From Mycoplasmatota bacterium (GTDB lineage: Bacteria > Bacillota_I > Bacilli_A > RF39 > UBA660), in NCBI GenBank assembly GCA_022774645.1, contig JALFKQ010000035.1, forward strand, positions 62,001 through 126,000: a DNA stretch of 64,000 nucleotides. Reading direction: 5' to 3'. The position numbers were made by a program, and so were the translations under genes. This document shows positions 1-8,457 of this stretch, in pieces (position 1 is the first letter of the stretch; each line of letters starts with the position of its first letter). The notes below the pieces were generated by a model that did no database searches, was not told where the DNA came from, and saw nothing but the letters and a program-made list of their open reading frames with translations.

Positions 1-30
1 AATATCATTTAACTTAACACTATAATTCAT
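1..30 (-). CDS. start of an unidentified gene, cut by the window edge
   Basis: Ten codons (MNYSVKLNDI) run off the left edge on the minus strand. The ATG at 30-28 is preceded by AAGGAGT at 44-38 with a 7-base gap, a good ribosome binding site. It lies downstream of typA and beyond typA's terminator, so it probably has its own promoter. Too little is visible to suggest a function. Confidence 0.5.
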   Translation of the reverse strand, partial: MNYSVKLNDI

Positions 31-82
31 ATTGACTACTCCTTATTCTATAAAAATAATAACACATAATAAAAAATTAAGC

Positions 83-112
83 AAATAAAAAAGTAAACAT
101 TTCTGTTTACTT
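83..112 (-). terminator. intrinsic terminator of typA
   Basis: Inverted repeat AAGTAAACA (91-99) / TGTTTACTT (104-112), followed on the minus strand by a T-rich tail (positions 90 down to 83). It overlaps the typA stop codon. Confidence 0.8.
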
Positions 113-1913
113 ATCTATTACTTCTATATCTTTCTTTTTCATCAAGAATTTTCTTTCTAAGTCTAATTGCATCAGGAGTAACCTCAACAAGTTCATCACT
201 TTCTATAAATTCAAGAGCTTCTTCTAATGTAAATGTTTTAGATTTAGGTAATGTTATTGCTTCATCACTACCAGATGATCTTGTATTAGAAAATTCTTTA
301 TTCTTACATGGATTTACATTTAAATCATTTTCTCTATTGTGAATACCAATAATCATACCAGCATAAACATCAGTAGATGGTTCTATTAACATAGTACCTC
401 TATCAAGTAAATTATAAAGAGCATATCCAAATGACTTTCCACTTTCCATAGAAACAAGAACTCCATTTTTCCTTCTAGCAATTTCACCAGCATAAGGTTT
501 ATATGAATCGAAACTTCTAACCATAATTCCTTCACCTTTTGTATTAGTTATGAAATTACTTCTATATCCAATTAAACCTCTTGTTGGAACTAAAAATTCA
601 AGTCTAACATAATTATCTTCTGCAGGTTCCATTAATTCCATATTACCTTTTCTTTCACTTAAATCACTTATTATAGTTCCAGAATAATCATTAGGTACAT
701 TAATAACAACTCTTTCAAATGGTTCACACTTAACACCATCTATTTCATGAAAAATAACTTCAGGTTTAGAAACACTAAGTTCATAACCTTCTCTTCTCAT
801 ATTTTCAATCAATATAGATAAATGTAATTCACCACGACCAGATACTTTAAATCCTTCATTTGAAGGTAATTCTTCAACTTCAAGACCAACATTTCTTTCA
901 AGTTCTGCATGTAATCTATCTCTTAAATGTCTAGATGTTACAAATTTACCAACCTTACCAGCAAATGGACTACTATTAACTAAAAAGTTCATTGATAGAG
1001 TTGGTTTTTCTATTTCAATTTTTGGTAATGGATTAACATTATTAACATCACAAATTGTATCTCCTATTGATATTTCAGGACAACCAGCAACGGTAACTAT
1101 ATCACCAAAATATGCTTCTGTTACTTCTTTTCTCTTAATGCCTTCATTAACAAACATCTTACTAATTCTTTCTTTTGTTAATGTTCCATCGTTCTTAGAT
1201 ATAGCAACAGTTTCACCAACCTTAATTTTACCCTTATTAATTCTACCTATACCAAGTCTTCCAATATAATTATCATAATCAAGTGAAGAAATTTGAAATT
1301 GAAGTGGATCATCAATATTTCCTTCAAATGGTTTAGTAGTTTCAATAATAGTATCAAGTAATGGAGTTATATCATTATTATCATCATTTTCTTCATATCT
1401 AGCAACTCCATCTTTTGCTATACCATATATAATCTTAAAATCTAATTGTTCATTAGTAGCGCCTAGTTCACAGAATAAGTCAAAAGTCATATTAACAACT
1501 TCTTCTGCTCTAGCATCTTTTTTATCAATTTTATTGATAAAAAGAATTGGTCTAAGCCCATTTTGTAATGCTTCTTTTAATACAAATCTAGTTTGAGGCA
1601 TTGGACCTTCAGCAGAATCAACTAATAGCACAACTGTATCAACTGTTTTAATAATTCTTTCTATTTCACTAGAAAAATCAGCATGTCCAGGAGTATCTAC
1701 AATGTTCATTTTATACCCTTTATATCTGATAGAACAGTTTTTAGCTGTAATAGTGATTCCTCTTTCTCTTTCTAAATCTCCACTATCCATTACACAATCA
1801 ACAACTTGTTCATTGTCCCTAAATACACCATTTTGTTTAAGCAGTGCATCTACTAAAGTACTCTTACCTGCATCTACATGAGCAACAACAGCAAAATTAA
1901 TAATTTTATCCAT
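111..1913 (-). CDS. typA: translational GTPase TypA/BipA
   Basis: A ribosome-associated GTPase of the EF-G superfamily, linked in other bacteria to 50S assembly and stress growth. The N-terminal G domain shows the P-loop AHVDAGKST, the switch region DLERERGITI, DTPGHADF (G3) and NKID (G4). The C-terminal end DELVEVTPDAIRLRKKI is typical of TypA and absent from LepA and EF-G. The P-loop differs from the usual HVDHGKTT. I chose the ATG at 1913 because GGGG lies 9 bases upstream; the in-frame ATG at 1922 has that motif directly against it. About 600 residues, normal for the family. Confidence 0.93.
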   Translation of the reverse strand: MDKIINFAVVAHVDAGKSTLVDALLKQNGVFRDNEQVVDCVMDSGDLERERGITITAKNCSIRYKGYKMNIVDTPGHADFSSEIERIIKTVDTVVLLVDSAEGPMPQTRFVLKEALQNGLRPILFINKIDKKDARAEEVVNMTFDLFCELGATNEQLDFKIIYGIAKDGVARYEENDDNNDITPLLDTIIETTKPFEGNIDDPLQFQISSLDYDNYIGRLGIGRINKGKIKVGETVAISKNDGTLTKERISKMFVNEGIKRKEVTEAYFGDIVTVAGCPEISIGDTICDVNNVNPLPKIEIEKPTLSMNFLVNSSPFAGKVGKFVTSRHLRDRLHAELERNVGLEVEELPSNEGFKVSGRGELHLSILIENMRREGYELSVSKPEVIFHEIDGVKCEPFERVVINVPNDYSGTIISDLSERKGNMELMEPAEDNYVRLEFLVPTRGLIGYRSNFITNTKGEGIMVRSFDSYKPYAGEIARRKNGVLVSMESGKSFGYALYNLLDRGTMLIEPSTDVYAGMIIGIHNRENDLNVNPCKNKEFSNTRSSGSDEAITLPKSKTFTLEEALEFIESDELVEVTPDAIRLRKKILDEKERYRSNR

Positions 1914-1941
1914 AAATAACATCCCCTTTTGGTACCTATAA

Positions 1942-1970
1942 ATAATACACTATTTTTACGATATTTTCAA
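1942..1970 (-). promoter_or_regulatory. promoter of typA
   Basis: On the minus strand TTGAAA (1970-1965), 17-base spacer, TATTAT (1947-1942), a good match to the primary sigma factor. It lies about 30 bases before the typA start. Confidence 0.65.
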
Positions 1971-2075
1971 GAAAAATTTAAATTTTTTTAAATTATCACT
2001 GACAATAATAAATTATCATTTAAAGTAAATGGCTAAAAAAATTAAATAATGGCAAAATATTACTAGGAGATAAAT

Positions 2076-2336
2076 ATGGAAAACACAGGCATATTTAAAG
2101 AAGAAAAAGAGCTTTATACGATTATCGGAAAAAATATCAGATATTATAGAAAACTCTATAGCCTCAACAAAAAAGAGATGACTCAAGAAGCACTCGCAGA
2201 ACTTGCTAATGTTTCCACATCTCTAATTGGTAACCTTGAAAGTAAAAAAACCACACAAGGTATAAGTATTTATAATTTATATAAAATAAGTAAAATATTA
2301 AATGTACCTATTGAATACTTCTTTATTGATCGATAG
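2076..2336 (+). CDS. small XRE-family helix-turn-helix protein
   Basis: An 86-residue protein that is almost entirely one Cro/C1-type HTH domain. MTQEALAELANVSTSLIGNLESKK (about residues 34-57) holds the two DNA-contacting helices; YNLYKISKILNVPIEYFF closes the domain. It is probably a DNA-binding repressor and carries no effector domain. AGGAGA precedes the ATG. It resembles the protein at 2685-2927 closely, so one is likely a duplicate of the other. Its 3' end overlaps the convergent HTH gene by 14 bases. Target unknown. Confidence 0.8.
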   Translation: MENTGIFKEEKELYTIIGKNIRYYRKLYSLNKKEMTQEALAELANVSTSLIGNLESKKTTQGISIYNLYKISKILNVPIEYFFIDR

Positions 2337-2583
2337 TTATCTTATCAAAAAATTTATCAATTGAAATTCCTAGTACAATAGATATTTTATAAAGTGATAA
2401 TAAAGATAATCCTTCACTCCCTTTTGTACTTTCAAACTTTCTAATAAATTCCGGAGATACACCAATATCAACAGCTAGTTGTTCTTGTGTTATACCACTT
2501 ATTTTTCTATATTTAATTACATTATAAGCAATAGTTTCAATAATATTATCATCAAAATCAAAGTTTCTTTTAAATTTAGTCAT
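2323..2583 (-). CDS. small XRE-family helix-turn-helix protein
   Basis: An HTH-only protein of 86 residues (ITQEQLAVDIGVSPEFIRKFESTKG) with an N-terminal extension of about 20 residues. The ATG at 2583 follows AGGTGA with a 4-base gap, the same arrangement as the divergent HTH gene at 2685; the upstream ATG at 2601 has no such site. It converges on and overlaps the first HTH gene and diverges from the third across about 100 bases, where shared operators would be expected. Specific role unknown. Confidence 0.78.
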   Translation of the reverse strand: MTKFKRNFDFDDNIIETIAYNVIKYRKISGITQEQLAVDIGVSPEFIRKFESTKGSEGLSLLSLYKISIVLGISIDKFFDKITIDQ

Positions 2584-2684
2584 AAAATCACCTAAATACA
2601 TTTTATATTATTTAATAAATAAATTATGTAATGTTATACTATACAAAATATTCATATTATTTTATAATTAAATTAGGTGAAATT

Positions 2685-2927
2685 ATGAATCAAGATAAGT
2701 TAAATAATATAATAGGTAAAAATATTAAAAAATATAGATTAGCTTATAAAAATGAAAAAATAACTCAAGAAAAACTAGCAGAATTAATAAATGTATCAGT
2801 TTCACTAATAAGTAGTTTAGAAAGTAATAAAACAAAAAAAGGAATAAGTATCAATAATTTATACAAAATCTCAGTAATTTTAAATGTTCCAATCAGTAAG
2901 TTTTTCGAGGAAAATAATGATAAATAA
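2685..2927 (+). CDS. small XRE-family helix-turn-helix protein
   Basis: An 80-residue HTH-only protein. ITQEKLAELINVSVSLISSLESNK and INNLYKISVILNVPISKFF are close to the matching parts of the protein at 2076. The ATG at 2685 is set by AGGTGA four bases upstream; a longer in-frame reading from 2631 lacks a ribosome site. Its stop overlaps the start of the next gene (2917), so the two are probably translationally coupled, which makes this the likely regulator of that gene. Confidence 0.8.
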   Translation: MNQDKLNNIIGKNIKKYRLAYKNEKITQEKLAELINVSVSLISSLESNKTKKGISINNLYKISVILNVPISKFFEENNDK

Positions 2928-3450
2928 AAATGATATATTATTAAATGAATACATAATTAATAGTTCAGATTTATATGAATTAATAAATAATGAAGAATTC
3001 AACTTTAAAACAAAAAAACTAAATTTAAATAAAAAAATAAATCCAAAAAGTAAATTAATTCATAAAAATGGTATAACATTACTTGAACTAATCATATTTA
3101 ATATAGATAACTATATTTCATTTTTAAAACAAAATTTAATGATTAATCAGCTTGAAATAAGATATATAGCATATTTAACAATATATGAAAATAATTACCT
3201 TTTTGAAGAAAAATATTATTATGACAATATAGAATATTTTAACAAATTGTTTAAAAAAATATTAATGAGTAAATATAATAAAAATGTTAATATTTTGTTA
3301 AAATATAAAACAATTAATATATATGACTATAATAAATTATTAAAAATAATAAATAAAAACAAAAATAGAGCATATATTTATTTTGAAGATATAAATCAAA
3401 ATAATGCTCTATATTATTTAAGTATTTATGAATATAATGATTCTATTTAA
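2917..3450 (+). CDS. unrecognised 177-residue protein coupled to an HTH regulator
   Basis: I do not recognise the family. It is very rich in Lys, Asn, Ile and Tyr, with no obvious signal peptide or membrane helix and no visible catalytic motif. The ATG at 2917 has GAGG at 2907-2910 and overlaps the end of the upstream HTH gene by 11 bases. A longer reading from 2884 would run far into the HTH gene. It converges with the Fic gene, their last bases overlapping (3443-3450). The HTH-plus-partner layout is seen in toxin-antitoxin and phage-control modules, but nothing in the protein proves that. Confidence 0.6.
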   Translation: MINKNDILLNEYIINSSDLYELINNEEFNFKTKKLNLNKKINPKSKLIHKNGITLLELIIFNIDNYISFLKQNLMINQLEIRYIAYLTIYENNYLFEEKYYYDNIEYFNKLFKKILMSKYNKNVNILLKYKTINIYDYNKLLKIINKNKNRAYIYFEDINQNNALYYLSIYEYNDSI

Positions 3451-4516
3451 CAAATATATCATTAGCACTCTTATAACAGAAAGTAACTCTATTAGTTCCT
3501 TTCTTTTTTTCTTTAATTAAATAGCCTTTCTCAACCAATTTATTTAAAACCTTATTAACAGAATTAATATGTAAATTACAATCATTAACAATATCAGCAG
3601 TAGTAAAAACAATTCTTCTAAGGATTTCAGGATACACCTTATAAATAGTACTACCACCTATCTCAGTTTTAAATTCTTCTAAATCTCTTTTATATAATTT
3701 ATTTAATCTCTTAATTTTTTTAACATTTAAATTACACTGTTCAACAATACATTGAAGCATAAATTTAACAAAATGTATAACATCATTATCCTCAGTACTA
3801 AGCATAGTAAAATATGTATTTCTTAAATTATCTATACTTTCACTAATAAATAATATTGGAGGTTCATTTTTATAAAATGAATATTGTATTGGAATAATAA
3901 TTCTACCCATCTTACCATTATTAGACATATATGGATGTATTTTTTCAAATTGATAATGAGTTAAAATTGTACTTATAAATGCTTCATCAGTTTTAGAATT
4001 AATATAATCGCATAGATTTTTCATAAGTGAATTAAGTTCTGTGTGTACTGGTGGTATAAAGGACACACTAGATCCAGCTATACCAGGTTTTAATAAATAG
4101 GTTTGAGTTTTTCTTAAATGCCCACTACCCTTAGTAGAATTATCTTTTTTAAGACCAGCTAATAATGTCTTATTAATTTTATTAAATACATCTAATGAAA
4201 AACCATTTTTATTACTAGCAGTCAAACCAACTAGCAAACTTTTTTTAATATTAGTATACAAAATAGATGTATTACTTTTATTCATATATGTCATATAAAA
4301 CATATCTTCTTTATTAACTTTAGCATTATCAATCTTAAATGAATAAAATATATCATTAACAAAAGCATTTTCTAAAAAGCATTTATAATCATATGACATA
4401 TTTTTTAAATACCCTTTATATTCTCCATATGCTTCCTTAGCTTCACACAACAGATTTAAAATATCACTTGGTATATTAATTTCATAAGGTAATTTCTTAG
4501 CTTTATATGGTTCCAT
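3443..4516 (-). CDS. Fic-family protein with altered catalytic motif and C-terminal winged helix
   Basis: Fic proteins usually transfer AMP to a protein hydroxyl group. The order here is a Fic N-terminal region, the SGHLRKTQTYL and SFIPPVHTELNSLM signatures (about residues 131-165), the active-site loop (194-205) and a C-terminal winged-helix-like region (about 300-357). The loop reads HPYMSNNGKMGR where the family has HPFxDGNGRxGR. The His is kept, but the acidic Mg-binding residue is Ser and the first Arg is Lys. SFKIDN (59-64) resembles the inhibitory S/TxxxE(G/N) motif with Asp for Glu. Start set by AGGAGG 8 bases before the ATG at 4516. It may be a weakened or repurposed Fic. Confidence 0.82.
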   Translation of the reverse strand: MEPYKAKKLPYEINIPSDILNLLCEAKEAYGEYKGYLKNMSYDYKCFLENAFVNDIFYSFKIDNAKVNKEDMFYMTYMNKSNTSILYTNIKKSLLVGLTASNKNGFSLDVFNKINKTLLAGLKKDNSTKGSGHLRKTQTYLLKPGIAGSSVSFIPPVHTELNSLMKNLCDYINSKTDEAFISTILTHYQFEKIHPYMSNNGKMGRIIIPIQYSFYKNEPPILFISESIDNLRNTYFTMLSTEDNDVIHFVKFMLQCIVEQCNLNVKKIKRLNKLYKRDLEEFKTEIGGSTIYKVYPEILRRIVFTTADIVNDCNLHINSVNKVLNKLVEKGYLIKEKKKGTNRVTFCYKSANDIFVK

Positions 4517-4550
4517 AATCATATCCTCCTGATTAAATATTAACACAATT

Positions 4551-4591
4551 TCAAATAAAAATATACATATTTTTTATTAAATATGTATATT
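4551..4591 (-). terminator. terminator of the small exported-protein gene
   Basis: A 13-bp stem (4560-4572 pairs with 4579-4591) with a 6-base loop, followed on the minus strand by a T-rich stretch (4559 down to 4551). Confidence 0.7.
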
Positions 4592-4593
4592 AA

Positions 4594-4965
4594 TTAATAA
4601 ACTTTTGGAAAATCCATTAATCCTTCTGTCTTTCCTTCTCTCCAATATATTTTGTTATTCTTAACTTCAAAGCTATAAGTTACTTTGTATTTATAGTCAT
4701 CATCATTTTTTTGATAATAAAATACAAGTTCAGATACACCATCATTATTGCTTTCAAATACAAATGATGTATCATCATGACTTACTTCTTTTAAACTATC
4801 ATTATTTATTTCATAAGTCCAATTCTTACTTTCATCAAGCTCTTTATAGTCAATAGTGACAGTATCCTCAAAAACACTTAACAGCTTTTCATCTAACTTT
4901 GGTTCATAAAACATAATACCAACAAGTCCCACAATAGTTAAAACAAATATAACTACAAATCTCAT
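4594..4965 (-). CDS. small membrane-anchored or secreted protein, function unknown
   Basis: A 123-residue protein with one N-terminal hydrophobic segment (about residues 2-20, RFVVIFVLTIVGLVGIMFY) and then a polar, acidic, probably beta-rich outer part with no cysteines. It is likely anchored with the C-terminus outside. No family recognised. AAGGAG sits 5 bases before the ATG at 4965. It is preceded by a long non-coding stretch with a structured leader ending in an intrinsic terminator, so its expression may be attenuated. Confidence 0.6.
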   Translation of the reverse strand: MRFVVIFVLTIVGLVGIMFYEPKLDEKLLSVFEDTVTIDYKELDESKNWTYEINNDSLKEVSHDDTSFVFESNNDGVSELVFYYQKNDDDYKYKVTYSFEVKNNKIYWREGKTEGLMDFPKVY

Positions 4966-4977
4966 TAACACTCCTTA

Positions 4978-5017
4978 ATAAACAAAAAACAACCAGTCCT
5001 GATAAAACTTGATTGTT
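4978..5017 (-). terminator. intrinsic terminator in the leader before 4965
   Basis: On the minus strand AACAATC (5017-5011) pairs with GGTTGTT (4994-4988), with AGT/ACT pairing inside, followed by a run of six T. It stands about 15 bases before the start codon of the 4594-4965 gene, in the position of an attenuator. Confidence 0.65.
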
Positions 5018-5190
5018 TCGAGTTTCGAAAAAACTAATTATGAATCATTTATTTTATAACAATAATTATAAAATAAATACTTCTAAATATTATCAGTATT
5101 TAGCATAATTACTTATCATTTTGAGTTTTTCTTTCTCAACGATATACCATTTGTCCTTAGTAGATAAGTATTCTATTTCTTAAATTAATA
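4978..5190 (-). ncRNA. candidate structured leader or small RNA, class not recognised
   Basis: Read on the minus strand from about 5190, the region holds several nested inverted repeats. An outer ACTTATC/GATAAGT pair encloses a TTGAG/CTCAA hairpin and the conserved-looking segment AAGGACAAATGGTATATCG. Next comes a TTTTATAA/TTATAAAA hairpin at about 5040-5070, then the terminator at 4978-5017. It is markedly less A+T-rich than the rest of the gap. I checked mentally for purine, SAM, T-box, c-di-GMP, preQ1, THF and guanidine signatures and matched none. Confidence 0.4.
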
Positions 5191-5484
5191 AGAATATTTA
5201 TTATTTATATAATGTAAGTAATATTAATTTATAAATAAGATAGATATATAAATTTATAATAATTTAATATTATAAATAAACATATAATTGAAATATAAAT
5301 TTTAATATACCCAATATAAATAATGAAATAAATATAGAATTTTTTCACTAAAATAATTTAGATTATATTTTATTATATAATATATAAATAATTAAATTTA
5401 AATATTACTAATAATTTATATAACCAATTATCTATTGGACAATATTATTATATGAATTATATTTTAAATTGTCAATACTTTTTT
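5191..5484. other. extremely A+T-rich spacer, nothing recognised
   Basis: About 300 bases almost free of G and C between the leader and the hydrogenase terminator. No open reading frame with a ribosome site, no clear repeat array and no tRNA-like sequence. It may hold the promoter of the leader RNA, but -10-like hexamers are too common here to choose one. Confidence 0.5.
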
Positions 5485-5517
5485 TAAAAAAATTAAAAAA
5501 ATTGCAATTTGCAATTT
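5485..5517 (-). terminator. intrinsic terminator of the hydrogenase gene
   Basis: On the minus strand AAATTGC, loop AAATT, GCAATTT, then a long T-rich run. It starts directly after the stop codon at 5518-5520. Confidence 0.8.
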
Positions 5518-7023
5518 TTATTTATCATGTAATAAATTACTTTTATCACTATAAGATGTATGCAATAATTTAAAACTCTTTTCACTTAAAGGTTTATTTA
5601 AGAATTCCTTGTATAAAATTTTTAATTCTTTATTATCATGAGCACATCTAATAGCCCTATGAACATCAATAGATTCAATTCCCTTAGATCGTTCTTCTCT
5701 TATCTTATCAAGTTTAGGTATAGCACAAAGAGGTTGACCTCCCCCGCCAATACACCCACCTTTACAATTCATTACCTCAATAAAATGAAATTTTTTATAA
5801 TAATCATTTTCAAGTAATTTCTCTAAGTTTTCCATTTGTTGAACAACTGCAACTCTAAGTCTATACTTGCCAATCATAACAGTAGCTTCTTTTATTCCTT
5901 CAAACCCTCGAAGTTCATTAAAAACAAGTTCGTCTTTTTTTATATTGTGTTTTGTCATAATTCTATACAATGTTCTAATAACTGATTCACAAACACCACC
6001 AGAATTTCCAAATAAAACTCCACCTCCACTACTTTCTCCCATCATTTTATCAAATGGAGTATCAGATAAACTAGCTAAGTTTATGTCATCTTCTTTTAAC
6101 ATAATTCCAAGTTCACTTGTTGTAATTACATAATCAATATTTGGAGTATATTCTCTTGCTTCCATCTTTTTAGATGTACAAGGTGTAATTGCTACTGTTA
6201 CTATCTTAGATGGATCAATACCTCTTTTCTCACAAAAATATGACTTTATAATTGCACATTGCATACCAATTGGACTTTTACAAGTTGATAAATTAGACAA
6301 TATTTCAGGATGATATGTCTCTGCATATTTTACCCAAGCAGGACAACAACTAGTAAATTGTGGTATTGGTCCTTTATTTGTTAGTCTTGCTGCAAATTCA
6401 GCAACTTCCTCTAAAATAGTTAAATCAGCTCCAAATGCTGTATCAAAAACATAATCAAAACCAGACTTCTTTAAAGCAGTAACTATCTTACCCTCTGCAT
6501 TTACACCTGCTTCCATATTAAAACATTCACCAATAGCAACTCTAACAGCAGGAGATATAATTGATATAACAATCTTATCATTAGAATTAATTATATCCTT
6601 TACATCTCTAAATGAATATTTAGGTATCATTGCTCCTGTGGGACAATTCAAAATACATTGACCACAGCCGATACAAATAGGTTCTTTACACTTATTTAAA
6701 TCATATCTTAAGTTAACAATGTTTTCACAAGTTTTTTTACACTGACCACAATTAATACACTTTTCAGGAATCCTACCAATTGCATGATTGTTAGAACTTA
6801 TTCTTACTTTCTTATCTTCTTCTTTATCATTAATTATTTTATCTACCTTAATTTCTAATGCAGCATCAACAACAGAATCAATAATTGCATCTAACGCACT
6901 AGAACTAGCAGTCTCATCTCTTTCTTCAAACTCCCTGGCACCACACATAGGGCAAACATAATCATCAGATATTTTATCAACTGAAACCAAATACCCACAT
7001 AACTTACAAATATATTTTCCCAT
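5518..7023 (-). CDS. [FeFe] hydrogenase with N-terminal rubredoxin-like domain
   Basis: Catalyses reversible proton reduction to H2, disposing of electrons in fermentation. Order: a rubredoxin-like four-Cys domain (CKLCGY, Cys6/9; CPMCGA, Cys24/27), a linker, a two-cluster ferredoxin domain (CINCGQCKKTC and CIGCGQCILNCPTG), then the H-cluster domain with all three signatures: TSCCPAW, TPCTSKKME and EVMNCKGGCIGGGGQP. The cluster ligands and the proton-relay Cys are present. At 501 residues it is a short monomeric type; the rubredoxin-like front end makes it unusual among the clostridial CpI-like enzymes. Strong site AAAGGAGG before the ATG. It starts 24 bases after the histidine kinase and is probably in its operon. 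Confidence 0.92.
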   Translation of the reverse strand: MGKYICKLCGYLVSVDKISDDYVCPMCGAREFEERDETASSSALDAIIDSVVDAALEIKVDKIINDKEEDKKVRISSNNHAIGRIPEKCINCGQCKKTCENIVNLRYDLNKCKEPICIGCGQCILNCPTGAMIPKYSFRDVKDIINSNDKIVISIISPAVRVAIGECFNMEAGVNAEGKIVTALKKSGFDYVFDTAFGADLTILEEVAEFAARLTNKGPIPQFTSCCPAWVKYAETYHPEILSNLSTCKSPIGMQCAIIKSYFCEKRGIDPSKIVTVAITPCTSKKMEAREYTPNIDYVITTSELGIMLKEDDINLASLSDTPFDKMMGESSGGGVLFGNSGGVCESVIRTLYRIMTKHNIKKDELVFNELRGFEGIKEATVMIGKYRLRVAVVQQMENLEKLLENDYYKKFHFIEVMNCKGGCIGGGGQPLCAIPKLDKIREERSKGIESIDVHRAIRCAHDNKELKILYKEFLNKPLSEKSFKLLHTSYSDKSNLLHDK

Positions 7024-7047
7024 ACTGCCTCCTTTTTAATAAAATAA

Positions 7048-8457
7048 TTATATCATACTTTTAGTATTTTTATTTGTTTTATTAATTTCAAAATAAAAAG
7101 TAGTTCCTTTATTAATTTTACTATCAACACCATATTTAAAGTTATGACTATCAAGTATAGTCTTAACAATAGATAATCCAAGTCCAGTACCAACAGCATT
7201 TCTCTTATGTTTTTTCTCATTATGATAATACTTATTCCAAATATATTTAATATCCTCTTTTTTTATTCCTTTTCCAGTATCTCTTATTTTAACAATAACT
7301 TTTTTCTTTTCATTAACAAGATTAATATAAACAGTTTTATCATCGCCAGTATAATTAATAGCATTATTAATCAAATTATATATAACCTGTTCAATTCTCT
7401 TCTTGTCTCCCATAACCATAATAGGATCTTCATTATCATAAACAAATTGATATCCTTCTGAATCAATAAGTATATAATATCTTTTTATAACATCTCTTAT
7501 TAATTTATCCAAATCAAATTCTTCTATTTTAAGTTCGTAAGTGTCAGACTGTAGTTTAGATAAATCCAATATATCACTAACAAGTATATTTAATCTATCA
7601 GTTTCCTCGATTATTATATTTAAATTCTCATTTCTTTTTTGAACTGACATGTTTTCAAAATCTTTTATCATTTCAGCATAAGCTTTAATCATTGTAAGTG
7701 GTGTTTTTAAATCATGGCCTACATTAGCAAGTAAGTCTCTTCTTAATTCATCTGTTTTAGATAATTCATTCTTAGCAAGATCAAATGTGGAAGCCAGTTC
7801 CCTTATTTCTTCTATTTTACTATCGGTAGAAAACTTAACATTAAAGTTACCCTCAGCAAGTCTTCTTGCTTGAGAACTTAAATCTACAATTGGTTTTGAA
7901 ATAAGTCTTGATATAAAATAACCTATAATTAATGAAATAGAAAATATTATTATAGATATATATAAGAACTGACTTTTTAAAAGTCTAATTGAAGCATCAA
8001 GAGGTTGTATAGATGAATTTAAAAATATATAAACATCATCGTTATATTTTAATGCTCTAACTAATGTTTTATTATTAAATCTATTATTATTAAATATCGT
8101 AGTAGATTCAGTTTTACCACTTTCAACAAATGATTTAACATATTCTGTACCAGTTTTTGAATCTCCAATTAAACAACCTTGATTATACATATTAGATATT
8201 ATATTAATACTACCATTATGATAAACAGAAATACATATTCCGTATTCGTAAGCAATATCTTCAAGCTTATAAACATCAAGATCTTTAGTTGTTTTTAAAT
8301 TGTTAATCACATCATTTAATTGATTAGTTTTATAAATTTCATAAAAATAATTTAAAAGAAGTATCTGCATAAAAAAAAGAAATAGTAAAATAAAGTATGA
8401 AAATCCCATAAGAAATGCCCATACTATATGTCTAATTTTACTATTCTTTAATTTCAA
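7048..8457 (-). CDS. membrane sensor histidine kinase
   Basis: Two-component sensor. Transmembrane helices at about 12-36 and 163-184 flank an extracytoplasmic domain of about 125 residues. HAMP follows (about 185-237), then the HisKA box VGHDLKTPLT with phospho-acceptor His248, then the ATPase domain with NLINNAINYTG (N box), DTGKGI (G1) and GTGLGLSIVK (G2). The first codon is TTG at 8457, inside the end of the regulator gene (17-base overlap), which implies coupling; the next ATG (8406) would cut into the first membrane helix. It pairs with the upstream regulator and sits directly before the hydrogenase. Signal unknown. Confidence 0.92.
   Translation of the reverse strand: MKLKNSKIRHIVWAFLMGFSYFILLFLFFMQILLLNYFYEIYKTNQLNDVINNLKTTKDLDVYKLEDIAYEYGICISVYHNGSINIISNMYNQGCLIGDSKTGTEYVKSFVESGKTESTTIFNNNRFNNKTLVRALKYNDDVYIFLNSSIQPLDASIRLLKSQFLYISIIIFSISLIIGYFISRLISKPIVDLSSQARRLAEGNFNVKFSTDSKIEEIRELASTFDLAKNELSKTDELRRDLLANVGHDLKTPLTMIKAYAEMIKDFENMSVQKRNENLNIIIEETDRLNILVSDILDLSKLQSDTYELKIEEFDLDKLIRDVIKRYYILIDSEGYQFVYDNEDPIMVMGDKKRIEQVIYNLINNAINYTGDDKTVYINLVNEKKKVIVKIRDTGKGIKKEDIKYIWNKYYHNEKKHKRNAVGTGLGLSIVKTILDSHNFKYGVDSKINKGTTFYFEINKTNKNTKSMI

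Noticed and set aside
5018..5190. Known riboswitch (purine, SAM, T-box, preQ1, c-di-GMP) in the leader near 5 kb
   Set aside because: None of the conserved core sequences is present.
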